A stretch of 64,000 nt of DNA from Neodiprion pinetum (taxonomy: Eukaryota; Arthropoda; Insecta; Hymenoptera; Diprionidae): positions 23,877,922-23,941,921 of the forward strand of contig NC_060232.1 of NCBI RefSeq assembly GCF_021155775.2, in the 5' to 3' direction. Of this stretch, positions 47,682 to 59,783 are shown piece by piece. How positions within the stretch are numbered: position 1 is the stretch's first letter; each line of letters starts with the position of its first letter. Below the pieces are notes generated by a model that was not told the DNA's origin, searched no databases, and saw only the letters and a program-made list of their open reading frames with translations. Made by a program: the position numbers and the translations under genes.

Positions 47682-50265
47682 CTTGATTTGCCGCCGCGCT
47701 GTAATTCGAAAGACTTGCTTCTTGTAACTCGAGTCTGTTATACTGATACGGCTTCTTTCGCGCATAGTTGTGGCAAGTGTGCTCTGTGCTCTGTTAAATA
47801 TCTTCTGCTGGCTCTATAAATCTTTCGGCAGAGTTGCCTAGAGGGATACTTTCGGGGGATAGTGGTACCGCTCTCTTTCGAGTAAATAATAAATAAATAT
47901 ACAGATATTCTGGCAACGAGTTTTCACGTGATTCATGGAATCAATAAAATTTACATAGACAGCGCCGTGGCAGGGGAAAATTAATAGACTGAAAACATGG
48001 CACAAAGTTAGCTTTTATTTTATGTTTTTCTTCTATCTTACTCAAAATTCACCGTCGTTTGCGTCCGTCCGGTACGTACATGAAAAGCTTCAATATATAT
48101 AAATTGCATTCAAAATGAAAAAAAAAAATATCAAATATCGCGTCGTTTTTACTAATGAAAACTGCGAAATAGTTACATGCGGAGTTACAGGATGTATTGA
48201 TGAAGCTGTGCGAACCGAAATGAGTTTAAAAATTGAATTTCTGCGGGGAAAAAACATTGATATAATGTAGCACGATGTACGTTTCAATTTATTAGTAGCA
48301 GAAATGAAACGTATACCTGTTCGCAATTCGAGGTAGAAACTTCAATTAAAAATTCAAGCTGACGCAACGGTAAAAAAATAAATGAAAACTAACCCGCTAA
48401 TTAATGCTGCGTATCTCGCTAAGTCGGAGAAAAATTATTTCTCACGCATATATATGCCCGAAGTTAAATCACGATCTCTCGCTCTGATGATCAGGCTTGA
48501 AAAATTTTGTCCAACTGTCTGTCTAAATGATTTGCCCGCAAATTTGTGAACTGATAAAACTCGGAATTTTCGTAATAGAACAAATATTGGTCCTTGCCTG
48601 AATTTGTTTAACTTTTCAAAATACATCACGTGCGACAGCGATCGACGAATCAATATAAAATTTCTTCGGCACAGTCCAAATTCGAATCACCGAGCAATTT
48701 GTGCCATTTTTAATATTGATAAAAAAAAGTGAAACAATTATTTCTAAATCAAGGAACGAGAGGAGCAATTTTTTTCTGAAAAATTGAAACTCGATATCGC
48801 GGAAGCTGTCAGGCATTCCGGCTCTTTTTCACATTTTTATTCATCCGTAAATATCCACGACACGATGGGAAAATACAGGAATACGGAATACCTAACTCGA
48901 GTGCCTTATCGTCGTTCAAATCGGACCATTGTTCTGCCGGGGAACTCAGGGAAACCGTTCACGCGCGCATAGAATGTGTAGATTTCTTCGGAACACCGAT
49001 GCAAGACTCTATACAATTTTCCAACGTTTTCGAACTTTTTACTTTCATACATTCCGTACTTGTCCCAGATCGTTGGTCCCACGGGATGTTTGCTGCTCCC
49101 GCAAATCCTCTTCGAAAAAATACTCTCTTCCCGCCGAGCCTTAGAGTTACAGTGTATATATATATATATACGTACGTACACTTTAAAGAAGCTTAGCCAT
49201 CTTCTTTCGCATTCTCACGTCCGGAATAAACGCCGGAAGATTAGCGTTAGCTCATATACATATATATATATACGAGTGAAATTTACTCTGGAAGGATCAA
49301 CACCTTGGAGGGAAGTTTCAGAGAAAAGTAAGACCTGATATTGGATCAACGATTCATTCTTCCTTGATTTCAACGCCCGAGAAATTAGAGAGAAATAAAA
49401 ACTTCGCCGTTTTCATCCAATTTTATCAGACAAGTACATTTTTGAGATACGAATGGAGCGAACAAGACGGTTTTGACGCGGCTCTCGACAGGTGCCGTCA
49501 ACATGGTAAACCACTCAGCGCACCGAGCGGAGCGTTGAATTGCCCTAATTGGCGATAGAAGTTTCTGCTGTGTGAGTCTTCGGGTACCGTATTTCTCCAA
49601 TTAAGGAACGATTCCCGATATCACTGGAATTCTCTCGACTTGGTTATTCTTCGTTGCGGACCGTTCGCCTCGGAGGAATTTTTCATGATCCTTACAACTC
49701 ATTGCGGACCGGCTCTATCTCTAAACGACTGTAAATGATCGCGCGTGCGATATTAGGCATGTATAGTTGGGTGCGTGCCAGCGTATAAAACGTAATAAAT
49801 CTTCGCGCGCAGCGTAGGAATACGTATTACGTAGAGACGGGGGTCTTCCAGTTCCCGAATATGTTGCACCGAATCCGAAACGCTAGAAGTAAAGTGGCGG
49901 GAGCCAATAAGCCGCCTTTGTCGGATCTTCCGGTCGGCCGAGCCTCAGCTTCCGGTCGACCGAGCGTGGAAAGTATGGAATACTCGATTCGGTACACCCA
50001 ATATGACCCATCCATCGAGCTGAGAAGAAGTCCGCTTCGCTATTCGAGCCACGAAATTTTCTGTAGAAAGAGACTGTGTGCTGAATTCATCGCGTATTGT
50101 CCGCTTCCTTATTTCCCAGTTTTTCCGGTACATAGATGTATGTATATACTCTACCAGTAACCCGTCGCGACTCCGACTGCATCCAAATTTAACGTAGTTC
50201 AATGAAAGTTCTATTCACGTGAAACAATCTTACTTACAGTTGAGAATATTTGATTTATAATTAAT
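47682..50265. other. No gene called
   Basis: An A run lies at 48119-48128 and (TA)n at about 49153-49172 and 49255-49273. A 99-codon plus-strand frame at 49861-50160 lies in a GC-richer pocket (49840-50060) and has a Ser/Arg-rich peptide without a domain. Confidence 0.5.
49153..49172 (+). repeat. (TA)n microsatellite
   Basis: Short TA run; a second of similar size lies about 100 bp downstream (49255-49273). Confidence 0.8.
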
Positions 50266-50428
50266 ACGCTGTAAAAAATTGGAGGTGTTAAAATTCACCA
50301 ATAGTGACCGGTGTGGACTTTTATAGAACAATCTTTGTAGTTGATTCGGAACTTGAATGTAATACAGTGTTAAGTAGGCACCAAAAAATATTCTGTACAA
50401 GGCCACACCGTATTTTTTTTACAGCGTG
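50266..50428. mobile_element. Small MITE, ~160 bp, CACRCTGTAAAAAA ends
   Basis: The left end is ACGCTGTAAAAAATTGGAGG followed by TGT; the right end read on the minus strand is CACGCTGTAAAAAAAATACG followed by GTGTGG. The inverted ends match over about 14 bp, then partly on to a shared GGTGT. The interior has no frame. A similar end, CACACTGTAAAAAACGCC, occurs alone at 52267-52284, suggesting a second truncated member. Target-site duplication is not clear. Confidence 0.6.
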
Positions 50429-50914
50429 ATATTTGAATTAACCTGACCTGACCTGGCCTAACATAAGATGACCTTTATTTGTAGGATTTGTTCAGCGTTC
50501 GCATGTCTGTGATCCCCTTCAAACTTATCTTACAAGTATAGTCATACCTCCGAAACTATTGATCTGGATGTATCGAAAAATGGCCCAAGTTCTGATCAAA
50601 CTTTGTCGATGTCCGGGGAAAAAGAATAATCAAAATCGGTACGGTAGTTCTGGAGTTATAGGCGAACGTGCGTCAGAAAGACTTTGAGTGTATGTGTAGA
50701 GAAAAAGTACATCGAACGCCGAAAGTTCCTAGGTGGTCGAAACTTTGCCGAGACACTGCAGCTTTCTTTTTATCTATCGCGAAACGTCCCTCCTTCTTTT
50801 CTACGGCAAACGCCGCGTGTGGTCTGCAAGTGATTCGAAAACCGGAAGCGTGTGGAACTTGAGGAAGCCAAGGTGAGTTGGTACTGTTGGGTTCACGTGA
50901 GGATGAAGTTGCTG
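50429..50914. other. No gene called
   Basis: Begins with a CCTGA-type short repeat (ACCTGACCTGACCTGGCC, about 50441-50458). The rest is unique. A 64-codon frame at 50668-50862 is not recognisable. Confidence 0.45.
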
Positions 50915-51080
50915 AACAGTGATCGTAATGAGAAAGAATAGTAAGAAATACTATACTTTCCGGTAACAGCTAGAAAACTAATTTTCACTTTGTACCTAGA
51001 ACTGTATTTTTCGATTGTGGTAAAAAATGAAAATAATTAAGGACTGAGCGGTAACCCGAACAAAAAATTTCTCTCCGCGT
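50915..51080 (-). mobile_element. M1 MITE, truncated copy (orientation B)
   Basis: Starts in mid-element at AACAGTGATCGTAATGAG and runs through the TTCCGGTAACAGCTAG, TTTGTACCTAGAACTG and GACTGAGCGGTAAC blocks to AATTTCTCTCC. About 260 bp of the other side is missing. It directly abuts an M2 right arm, so it probably once inserted into M2 and later lost its left half together with most of that M2 copy. Confidence 0.85.
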
Positions 51081-51120
51081 GATGTTTGGGTTACGTTGAC
51101 GTTACCAACTTCAACCTCAT
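51081..51120. mobile_element. M2 MITE, right arm only
   Basis: GGGTTACGTTGACGTTACC followed by AACTTCAACCTCAT matches the right termini at 52123-52153 and 56183-56214. The left arm is largely gone; ATGAAGTTGC at about 50903-50912 may be a remnant. Confidence 0.55.
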
Positions 51121-51950
51121 GAAATCAACCATTGTGCGACAGTTCTTCCCGCAATCCGGAATCCCCGCCATTCTTCAAGCCGAAAAAAATTGCATAACGC
51201 TTGTTACCGAGCGCCAAAGCAACATTTGGCACACCCTGCACCCAGCCGATATTTACGGCAGGCCGTCGCGAGGATCGCTGTACAATTGCGTTATTATTCC
51301 ATGCATTTAAATGCAGGAAACCGAGCCGCGTGGGCACGCGGATAAATTCGAATAATCCGTAATTTTTCCCGCTCGACTGCGCTAAGATTTCCCAACGGTA
51401 GCAGCGGCGGGGATTCCACGGCTTAATTTTAACACTCCTGGGAATGATACCGTGTGTCCCGTTATATTTCACCTTAACACGCGGCAGTGAACCTCGCTTA
51501 AAATATATCTATAACAATCTACCTGCAAAACCCTTCGGCTGCATTCTCACTGCGGACTTTTCTCAGCTTCTACGGCTCGCTCCTGCGTCTCTCTCAGCTG
51601 AACTCCTGTACTTCTTTCCTATATTTCCTGCTATTCTTAATTTCTTTTTACCCTACTGCTGTATAGTTGCCCTATTTTCATACAACGCAGTGGAAGATAA
51701 AAATATTATTTTATGCTCCCCCGGGAACCGCTGTGCGCGGTGCAGTTTTCTTCGCCAACATGCTGCAGGCGTGCCATTTCGTGCAAAACTAAAAGCTCCT
51801 TACCCACCGCGCTGGTGAAAACCCTTCGAGTATTAAGACAAGTGCAAGGTATTGCGGGAAAAGAAGCTTGTGTATCTGCTTCACGTTCGCATAAGCATTA
51901 TACCGTTACATCGGGATGTATAAGCGGATTCATCCTGTCAGTCGTTGAAC
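51121..51950. other. No gene called
   Basis: GC moderate. Overlapping plus- and minus-strand frames up to 124 codons (51444-51818) have hydrophobic stretches but no recognisable family, and no convincing splice or start context. Confidence 0.45.
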
Positions 51951-52153
51951 AGGGACTATTGACGTTTGTAACGTTATTGTAAAGATGCAATTCTTTTCTT
52001 TTTTTTTTTTTGCAACTCATTATTTAACGAAGATTTGGCAAACTGTGATACAACATAAACAAGCTCCTATTTTGTAAAATCAATTCGTCCGAAGTTATTT
52101 TCAAGCTCCAAAACCAGTGAGTTCCATCGTAACATTACTAACTTCAATCTCAT
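51951..52153. mobile_element. M2 MITE copy
   Basis: About 203 bp. The left part has GTTTGTAACGTTATTGTAAAG; the right part has ATCGTAACATTACTAACTTC then AATCTCAT. A T run (51999-52011) interrupts the interior. This copy supplies the uninterrupted AACTTCAATCTCAT end used to define the TT duplication at 21901. Confidence 0.6.
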
Positions 52154-52289
52154 CGTTTTTTTGCAATGTATTATTGTCTCGAGCCTCCAAGCTAATTTTT
52201 CTGTCTCTCAGACGGTTTCAATATGTTGGTCTAACGTGAGAGGATAACTGCTCCTAAAGTTAGGTGCACACTGTAAAAAACGCCAGTGA

Positions 52290-52393
52290 GGTCACATTGA
52301 AGTCAATTAAGTCATAAGGTTATAAAGTCATGAAGTTACTTGAAGTCACTAGAAATCACTTAAAGTAGTAAAGTCACGAAGTCTTGAAATCAC
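52290..52393 (+). repeat. Degenerate AAGTCA minisatellite, ~11 units of 9-12 bp
   Basis: Successive units read GGTCACAT, TGAAGTCAAT, TAAGTCATAA, AAAGTCATG, AAGTTACT, TGAAGTCACT, AGAAATCACT, TAAAGTAGT, AAAGTCACG, AAGTCTTG and AAATCACG. Spacing drifts between 8 and 13 bp. It begins 10-20 bp after the lone CACACTGTAAAAAA end. Confidence 0.7.
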
Positions 52394-54294
52394 GCGTGTA
52401 CTCAACTTCAGGAGTGGTTACCTCTTGGTTCAACCCTTTTTGTACGCGAGCAAGATTACAACCCCTGATACCATAGATCGCGTTTACACCGAATGCGCTC
52501 AACTCAAATTCGGGGGTTTCATCTAGATGATGAAAATGCTGATCGCTTCAAGAAGTTGGCGGAATATTAAGAACACAAAATTACACCATGAACGTTTACA
52601 TTAAAAATAAGTACGAATATCAAAGTGCCGTATGTATAATACAGATATCATACGTACAAGAATTAAATTAATAAGAGTTTGAAAATATTGTTTATACAAA
52701 ATACGTACGAGATCTAATCATTCAAAAGATACAACATAATTTCTTTTTGATTTTTCGTTGCGTTAATGACACGAACTTCGTTATCGAGTTCAGACGCAGT
52801 TCTCTGGAGCCGAGGTTGAAAAATTTTGGAAAACCTTAAAGCTTCCAAGCCGATTCGAGCGCCGAGAAAACTCACCGAGTTACAAAATGAGCAGTGCTTC
52901 TTTTTCTCGGACAAATTCCACCATTGTTTCGATCCTTTATCAAGCCTCTTGTATTTGCTCCGAGGAACTGACCCGTAGAAACTCATTCCGTGACAGTTTC
53001 ACGATACGGCCTGTTCACAGCCAATACACCAGACGTGGCAATCAACGTTCAAATTCAGAGTTCGCACAAGCTACTGTGGAGAAGGTTTCAGTATCCATCC
53101 CCGGATCAACCCTCGGGCCATTCGAGTAACAATGGAGGCGCAACTTACCCATTACCGTTAACCTCGAAATTGCCAAAGTTTTCCACGGGTTTTCTATTTC
53201 TCAAAGGACTTACGGAATTTCTTCATTTACCTACCGTGGAAAGCGAGACGGTAGTTCTGTGCTCAAAATTCGGATATTTCAATGCTGTTGAGAAAAATGT
53301 TGAAGAACATCAGATATTGTATTTTCATAAATGACTCGTATTGTTTTTCCAACACCATACAAACGCCTCTTCGAAATGTAACCATTGAGAACCGCCAAGG
53401 ATTGGTATTCTAATCGTTATCGAAAAAAATTGAAGCTGATCCGTATTTTGGTCGAACTGTTTCTTCTTTTTGTTTTACTATTACCGCTGACTCCCAATTC
53501 CAAGCGACTTTAACGGAGACGAACACACCCAGAGAACACCTTTGACTTATCTTTAGTCACTAAAGTGTCAAGTGGATCGCGTGTATATTTTCCAACGTGA
53601 TGCATAGCGCGGTGATATAATACGGTGGGATATATTTAAGATCTGGCGGTAGCCAAAGTGACATTGGCAACGGCATCTCCGGTCCAAGTCGCATGGCTTT
53701 TACAGGACTCGAGAGACCCGGTGAAACGTAATACCTACCAGCCTCCGGTCTTCTTATTTTCTTCGTTCTTTCTTTCTTCATCTTCTCTTTCCTGCTCTGC
53801 CTCTTTCATTATCTCGGGACGGAGGAAAGGAGATGAGAGAAAAAGCGAGTGAGAAAAAAGTTTTCGTCGGTACGAAAACGCCGATTTTGTTCGAACGAGA
53901 TGAGGAATTGGGGCAAGGCGTTTCCACTGACAACGACGCAACCTAACCACTCCGCTTTACCCGCGTATATTCGGTAGATTTTTGCCGACCATTCTCGGGT
54001 TCAATGCCCACGGGCTCCGTTAGAGCTTTAACGCGAATTGCGTCGAGTGTGAGAAATTTCATTTCGGGGTAACAAAAGTCCACTGGCTTTAGGACCTTGT
54101 ACGTATCCGTATCTACGCTCCGCACGAATGTAAACTCACAGACGAGTATTTCTTCGATAAAACCCAACTGCGACAAAGTTTTCGCCAATTTTCAACTGTA
54201 ATCTATACGTGCACGCACACATATATACGATATAGGACAGCTGTGTGAGAGAAAACCTGACGGTGGTGATTCCATGCCACGCGTAAAAGTTTGA
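52394..54294. other. No gene called
   Basis: Contains a compact stretch with coding-like codon pattern at about 53639-53731 (see findings) and a frame of 114 codons at 52990-53334. No family recognised. Confidence 0.4.
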
Positions 54295-54382
54295 CTAATT
54301 GCTGTAAGTACAATTACTGGAATTAGCGGCAATTAGCACGGGTTAATTCGCAAGCTGTTACGTGTAATTGTCGAACATTAGT
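54295..54382. promoter_or_regulatory. Cluster of TAAT/ATTA homeodomain-type cores
   Basis: Seven TAATTG, CAATTA, AATTAG, TTAATT or CATTAG cores in about 88 bp, near 54296, 54311, 54321, 54331, 54343, 54365 and 54377. Several lie about one helical turn or two apart. Homeodomain proteins bind such cores, so an enhancer is plausible. It is inference; AT-rich DNA yields such cores by chance, but the surrounding 300 bp has far fewer. Confidence 0.25.
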
Positions 54383-55999
54383 GGGTCAGCGCTAAGACGT
54401 TGGACGGAGTGGTGGTAGGACTGGGGGGGGGGGGAGGGGGGGAGCAGATTTGAATATTGAATCGTCACACGCAAGTTTTGCGCTCCACTCGAGTGCAGCC
54501 CTCGATCTGATAAACGAAATATCTGTAATTACGCGCCAAATCGACACCTTTCGTGCAAAAATATACGGAAACATTTTTCCTCTTGATATTATTAGGCTTT
54601 TCAAGTACCCGCGAGAAAATTTCGAAAACTTTTTTTCAACCAATCTTACGTTGTAGGTTTTTTTTTTTTTCTCCTTCGTCGTGGAATCTTGCACGATTTA
54701 GTTTGGTCAAGCTGCAGTAGTAGTAGCGTTAGTGTTTATTGTATTTTTTTTACAATGAAAATTTTTACAACGGATCCTTGATTACGTCGCATCTCTTACA
54801 CGTTATAACAATGATCACAATGATCCAATCGGCTGGAAAGTTTTCTGTATTATCCTCGCTTCTGGTTCATCAACGATAGTGAATATGTGAAAAAATAATT
54901 CAAAGCTGTATAATTTCTTACAGTGGGACGGAAATTTAACGGGAGGACCGTAACCCTCTCATTCGGTCAAAGATATATATTTCAATAGTTGGTAAAGCAC
55001 GGCTTCTTCTTTTCCCGCGCGATATTCCGAGGTCGCATTTTGAATGGCTTGGCCTCGCTCTTATTTTGCGGTTTGTACAGCTATTGCGGGAAATTCACCG
55101 CTCCCTTTGCGTAATTCCGGTTATTCATTTACTCGACCCTCTTTCCGGCAAGCAGCCCTCGCGAGTCGCGGAGCTTCAAGGTACGCGCTGTTGCAAGCTG
55201 CGCGCCACTGACACGATAGATTTATTGCATAGCTGAAACGTGCCCCCGCTAACCGAACGCTTCCGCAGCGAGCGGAGCGGCGCCACTTTAGATTTGAAAG
55301 GAGGTTTATTTGAGAAGTGATTTCAACCGCTACGCTGAACCAAGATTGATTTACTCCGTCGGCGAAAAGTTATTTACTGGCGAATCGGGAGGAGCTTTTG
55401 TACCTTGCGGCCCATTATCGCCCCACCGCATACATCCGGAAATATAATATCCAATCGTTGCTTCCTTCTCCCGAAGCCGAGAGGGGTGAAAAGTTTGATG
55501 GAATAAATTCAAATTAGCCACTGCCCTGTCAATTCGATAGCCTTAGGTGAAAGTCGAGGGATTTTCCACAATTTCCCTTATCGTGCGACATTTTTCAGTA
55601 GCTGCAAGGATCTCGAGAAGGTGGTGGCGATATAGAATTTCGTTTACAATCCAGTCAGAAGGTGAAAGAAATTTACACGTTGTTTGGAATCAGTCGTGAC
55701 TCGCGCACCGTTCCTCGAATTTCAATTTGGCACAAAAGAGCCGTGTTACATTTTCAACGAAACGAGATACGACTGAAGATAAACCGGATAACATTTGATA
55801 CTGGATTTTGCAGTGCACCTAACAGCCTGTATTTGTTTAATTGATTTCGCTCGAACAGTAGTATTTAGTTAAATCCGGACTTCCTGAAGATGTACATTTT
55901 TGATAATCCTCCGGAAACGCGAACGGCCTTGTCGAAGAAATACCGTCTCGATTTTAGCCGAGGTGTTGATATCCTAGAAAATTTAATGAATAATCTATC
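54383..55999. other. No gene called
   Basis: Includes a near-pure G tract at 54423-54442 (G-quadruplex capable), a T run at about 54658-54671 and a GC-richer pocket at about 55000-55460. No coding region recognised. Confidence 0.5.
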
Positions 56000-56214
56000 A
56001 CGAAGATAAAGTTGGTAACGTTATTGTAACGATTCACGTTTCGGAAAAATCGTTATTTTGCAATTTTAGGAATGTCTGACGATGTGGTAAATTATAATAA
56101 GACAAAATATATTCATACTTTGAAAACTCAACTACTTCAGTTACTATAAAATTACGAAACAGTGGTTTTTCACCCCAGGTTTCGTTACGTTAACGTTACT
56201 AACTTCAGTCTTTT
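56000..56214. mobile_element. M2 MITE copy
   Basis: About 215 bp, the best-preserved two-ended copy. The left is AAAGTTGGTAACGTTATTG followed by TAACGATTCACG and TCGTTATTTTGCAATTTTAG; the right is TTTCGTTACGTTAACGTTAC followed by TAACTTCAGTC. The ends are inverted repeats of roughly 30 bp with mismatches. No frame. Confidence 0.75.
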
Positions 56215-59200
56215 GATCTATTAAAGTGGGATTTCTCTATTATTCCTCTCACTCGCTTCAACTGCAGAAATGCTATAACTACAACAAAATTTACTTCACT
56301 CAGGCATAACCATGATATGATAGCACGATGAGAAAAAAGTTCGTACGGCTTATTAGACGGCCAAAGAGTAGAATACAAACAGTAATTGGCCAATGACATG
56401 GCATATTCCTCTAAAAAAAATAAAAAATATAACTGTAATATAAAAAATTATTACATCTGCGCCATACGTCTTGCACGCTGTACGTTATTCTCACGACACA
56501 ATTAAACGCGATCTTTAAAAGTTGATGACATAATTTGTCAAAATTTATTCTTGATCATGTCACAATTTATTGCTGACAATCAGTTGATACGTTCGGACAA
56601 TTGACGGTGACGTCAGAAACCATCATTGAGGAGCCGTCGTGCCAAGCTCATTTCATAATGAAACCTTTTTACTTTCACCGCGCACTTATCGCGAGGGTGA
56701 GGAGCTTGCATAAAGGGTATGCATGAATGAATCCGTTCGTCATTTGAGTGAAATTCGAATCACGCTGCAAAAGCTCGTTCTGTTATTCAACAAAACGTGT
56801 AGACTCTTGACTCGAGTAGCACTCGACGTATTCTTACCTAAGCACGGAAAGTGCTCCTCCTGACTCGCTTTTCTGTCTCTCTTTTTTTTTTTTTTTTTGT
56901 CAACGTACACATCGACAATTTCAATTCTACGTCAGAAGCAACTATCCGGATTAACGATCGCGTCGTTGGATTTTTTGGAAATAAAAAGGACGTAGAAATC
57001 GAAACGTAACTCTGTGTGCACTCCCATTCCAACTGAAGCAGAAATGATCTGTAGGTCGGACGTTGAATGAAGTTTTTGATACTTGATGAATGTAAAAGAA
57101 AAATAAAACTATAAAAATGACACTTCCGAATTATACCCCACCAAACACCCACCGCAGATACCAATCAGCGTAAATTTGGCGAGCTTATTTTAACGGAGTC
57201 CGGACTGATTGCTCCAATATCAGCAGATATTCTCTGGATAGTGTGATGCAGAATTGATACAATAACTGATGCAGGTGCAGGCTAGTAGCTCGTGTCACGG
57301 TTACTATGTTTCAAAATTCAGAGACCGTAGGCCAAATACGACGGGCGGATGTAAACGCATCGACGCCAGTTGCCGCAGCAGACATCCTAATCTCTACAAC
57401 TAAACTGGAACTTCAGTCAAAGTTCCATCCCGACGTTCCGTTGCTATTGAACAGATATTCGATGCAGTCTAATTGAGGTTGCAAGTTGTACCAACCGCCA
57501 ATCCACCGACAAACCTGCGGCCGTCTTGCAGAGCCTTACCCTGTAGTTACCTCTCCTCTTCCTGAAAGCCCCCCAGGAAGTTGACCGCGATTTGAATATG
57601 AGAATTTGAAAGCTGCAATCGTTGCCGATGATCGAGTTACACGCAGTATTACGGCTCGCGGATCGACGATGAATGAGGAAAGCTGCAGGTTGAGGTGGAA
57701 GCCTCGTTAATCACGCTGGGGAATTGCGAGATTGCCTAAAGCGTTTCACGGACTATGTAAATAGGTGTAAATATACGAAGAAGAAAGGAGGAGGCAGGTC
57801 GTGAGAGACACTTTGCGACCAGCTGTGAGCTCTGGGACCGAGGCCGAGTCTTGAAACAGTGTGTTTGTTAATTGGAGTACGCTGCAGGGTGCCATAACTG
57901 TCTGAAGAACTGTGAACCGCTTCTTTGAGTCTCCCGACGTTGCTGCAGAGTGTTGAACTGCAGACAGTGCGCCGCGCAATTAATTCCCGCAATTAGCTGT
58001 TCTGAAAAGACAAAGTTTACGACTAAAGATCCACCTGTACATTGCGGTGATATTTACAGATACACTGCCAGAACTTCTTCTCTAACGTACTTACCGGCAT
58101 CGGCGCCAGCAAGAATAGGACCTTCAATTTTTCGGGTCTAACCGTTGATGGAAAATTGCCGTAAGGTGGGAGAAGGTGAAAAAAAAATCTGACCGTACTC
58201 ACACATCAAGTTTAAACCGTAGGCTTTAATTTCAATGGATTATCTTCAATCGCGCAAAATTTACGACCTCGGTTATACAGTGCGCAGTTGTGTTTACCCC
58301 GAAGGTCACAGATGTTAAAATGTTCCCGAATTTAATTGGAGATGAAATTTCTTAAATTCTTTTCAACTTTGTACAGCGGAATCCTTAGCGTTCTTTTCTT
58401 CCTCGTGGAAAGTTGGGTACAGAGGTTATGCCGATGATGAGTAACGCGACGGTATCTTATAGCCCGAAGGGAGAGGTTGGAAGGTGTTCGTTGTGGCGGA
58501 TATAAATCCCATATACCTAGTAACGGTATTCTAGTTTCTAGGTAAACGTAGTTTAAGCCATACTGTGGCATGGCGTTTTGGCGCAAGGCGGAAGCGCAAA
58601 ACGGTCATTTTAGCAAACAGGCTTAATACTCCCAACAAAGTCAGACAGGTGTTCCGTGTCTCAGGGCACGCTCATTATTCAAATGAGAGATTAAGCGCGA
58701 CTCAACTTTGGCTCTAACCTCATCCCTTACCTCATCCTCGCCGCCTCGCATTCTGCACCCCCTCGTCGTTCATCGCTGCAGAGAGGATACAAGGCTTTGG
58801 CTTTACAGTCTTGGGGGTAAGTTTAATAACGTCATCCATCCGTCAGAGAATCGTTAATATCAACTTACGTTCCGCATCTGAATTTGAATTACAAAGCGTT
58901 ATACACTTATCAACTGAATATACATTGTGCGGTTTACGCGTCTTGACGACGACGTCGAAAGTCATCCTATCCCCGGGAAGCGTTAAACTTTGAAACAGGG
59001 AAGTATAAACCTTGGAACTCGAGGCTGATATCTGTACGAAAAATATTATAATATCCTTCGTAACGGAAATTCTGAAAAAGATGGTTATTTTTCACAAGAA
59101 TTGCTGTTACAGCTCTGCATTTGTTGATTAAACTTATACGAGTGGGTGGAGCATGCAGCCTGTCTGCGGTTTCTGTAGTCGGTGAGAGGTTACACAACTT

Positions 59201-59779
59201 CGGTACGAACGTAACCCAACTGATCGATATTATGCCAAAGGGTATGAGAAATATTGTAGCACATGAAGAGAACTTACCAAGTTACGAAAGGGATGTTTGC
59301 ATACACTGTTCGCAACGAAGAACGTGCCTTGCGATAAATCTGAGTCGAATTACCGAATACAAAATCTGTCGTTTGCGCCTTGTAGATTATAGCCAGAGGT
59401 AATCGATACTGACTTTCGTAATTTAGCAGGCAGTTCCGTTTACGGGAAAGTCTCGGAATAGCACATATCCAGTATAGTACAGACAACAGCAGTTCGCAAG
59501 CACCCTAGCGACATTTGCCCTTAACGACTGCTATCACTGCTATCTCTCGGTACTAACACATCTCGACGGAAAGACCCTGGTGTAGAGATGTTATAAATAA
59601 CGATTCCAAGGGGCTGTTCCTCGGAGGCGAATACCCGGAGACTATGTCGAAAACTATAACACTATTATGGTCTGACACCACATGCTCCGCAGGGTTTGAT
59701 CCTCGAATCACGATAAGTTGGTATCAGAGATCTTTGCTCGAACAAAAATAAACCCTCCAAGTAATTTGTCAATGCTCAA
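56215..59779. other. No gene called
   Basis: A T run lies at 56882-56899. Pockets of higher GC lie at about 57480-57990 and 58640-58790. Frames are 108 codons or fewer and not recognisable. Confidence 0.5.
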
Positions 59780-59783
59780 TTAA

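Noticed and set aside
50490..50690. Sequence with phrases like CTCCGAAACTATTGAT and GGTAGTTCTGGAGTTATA
   Set aside because: It has the feel of a dispersed repeat, but there is no second copy in the window and no frame or ends to support a call.
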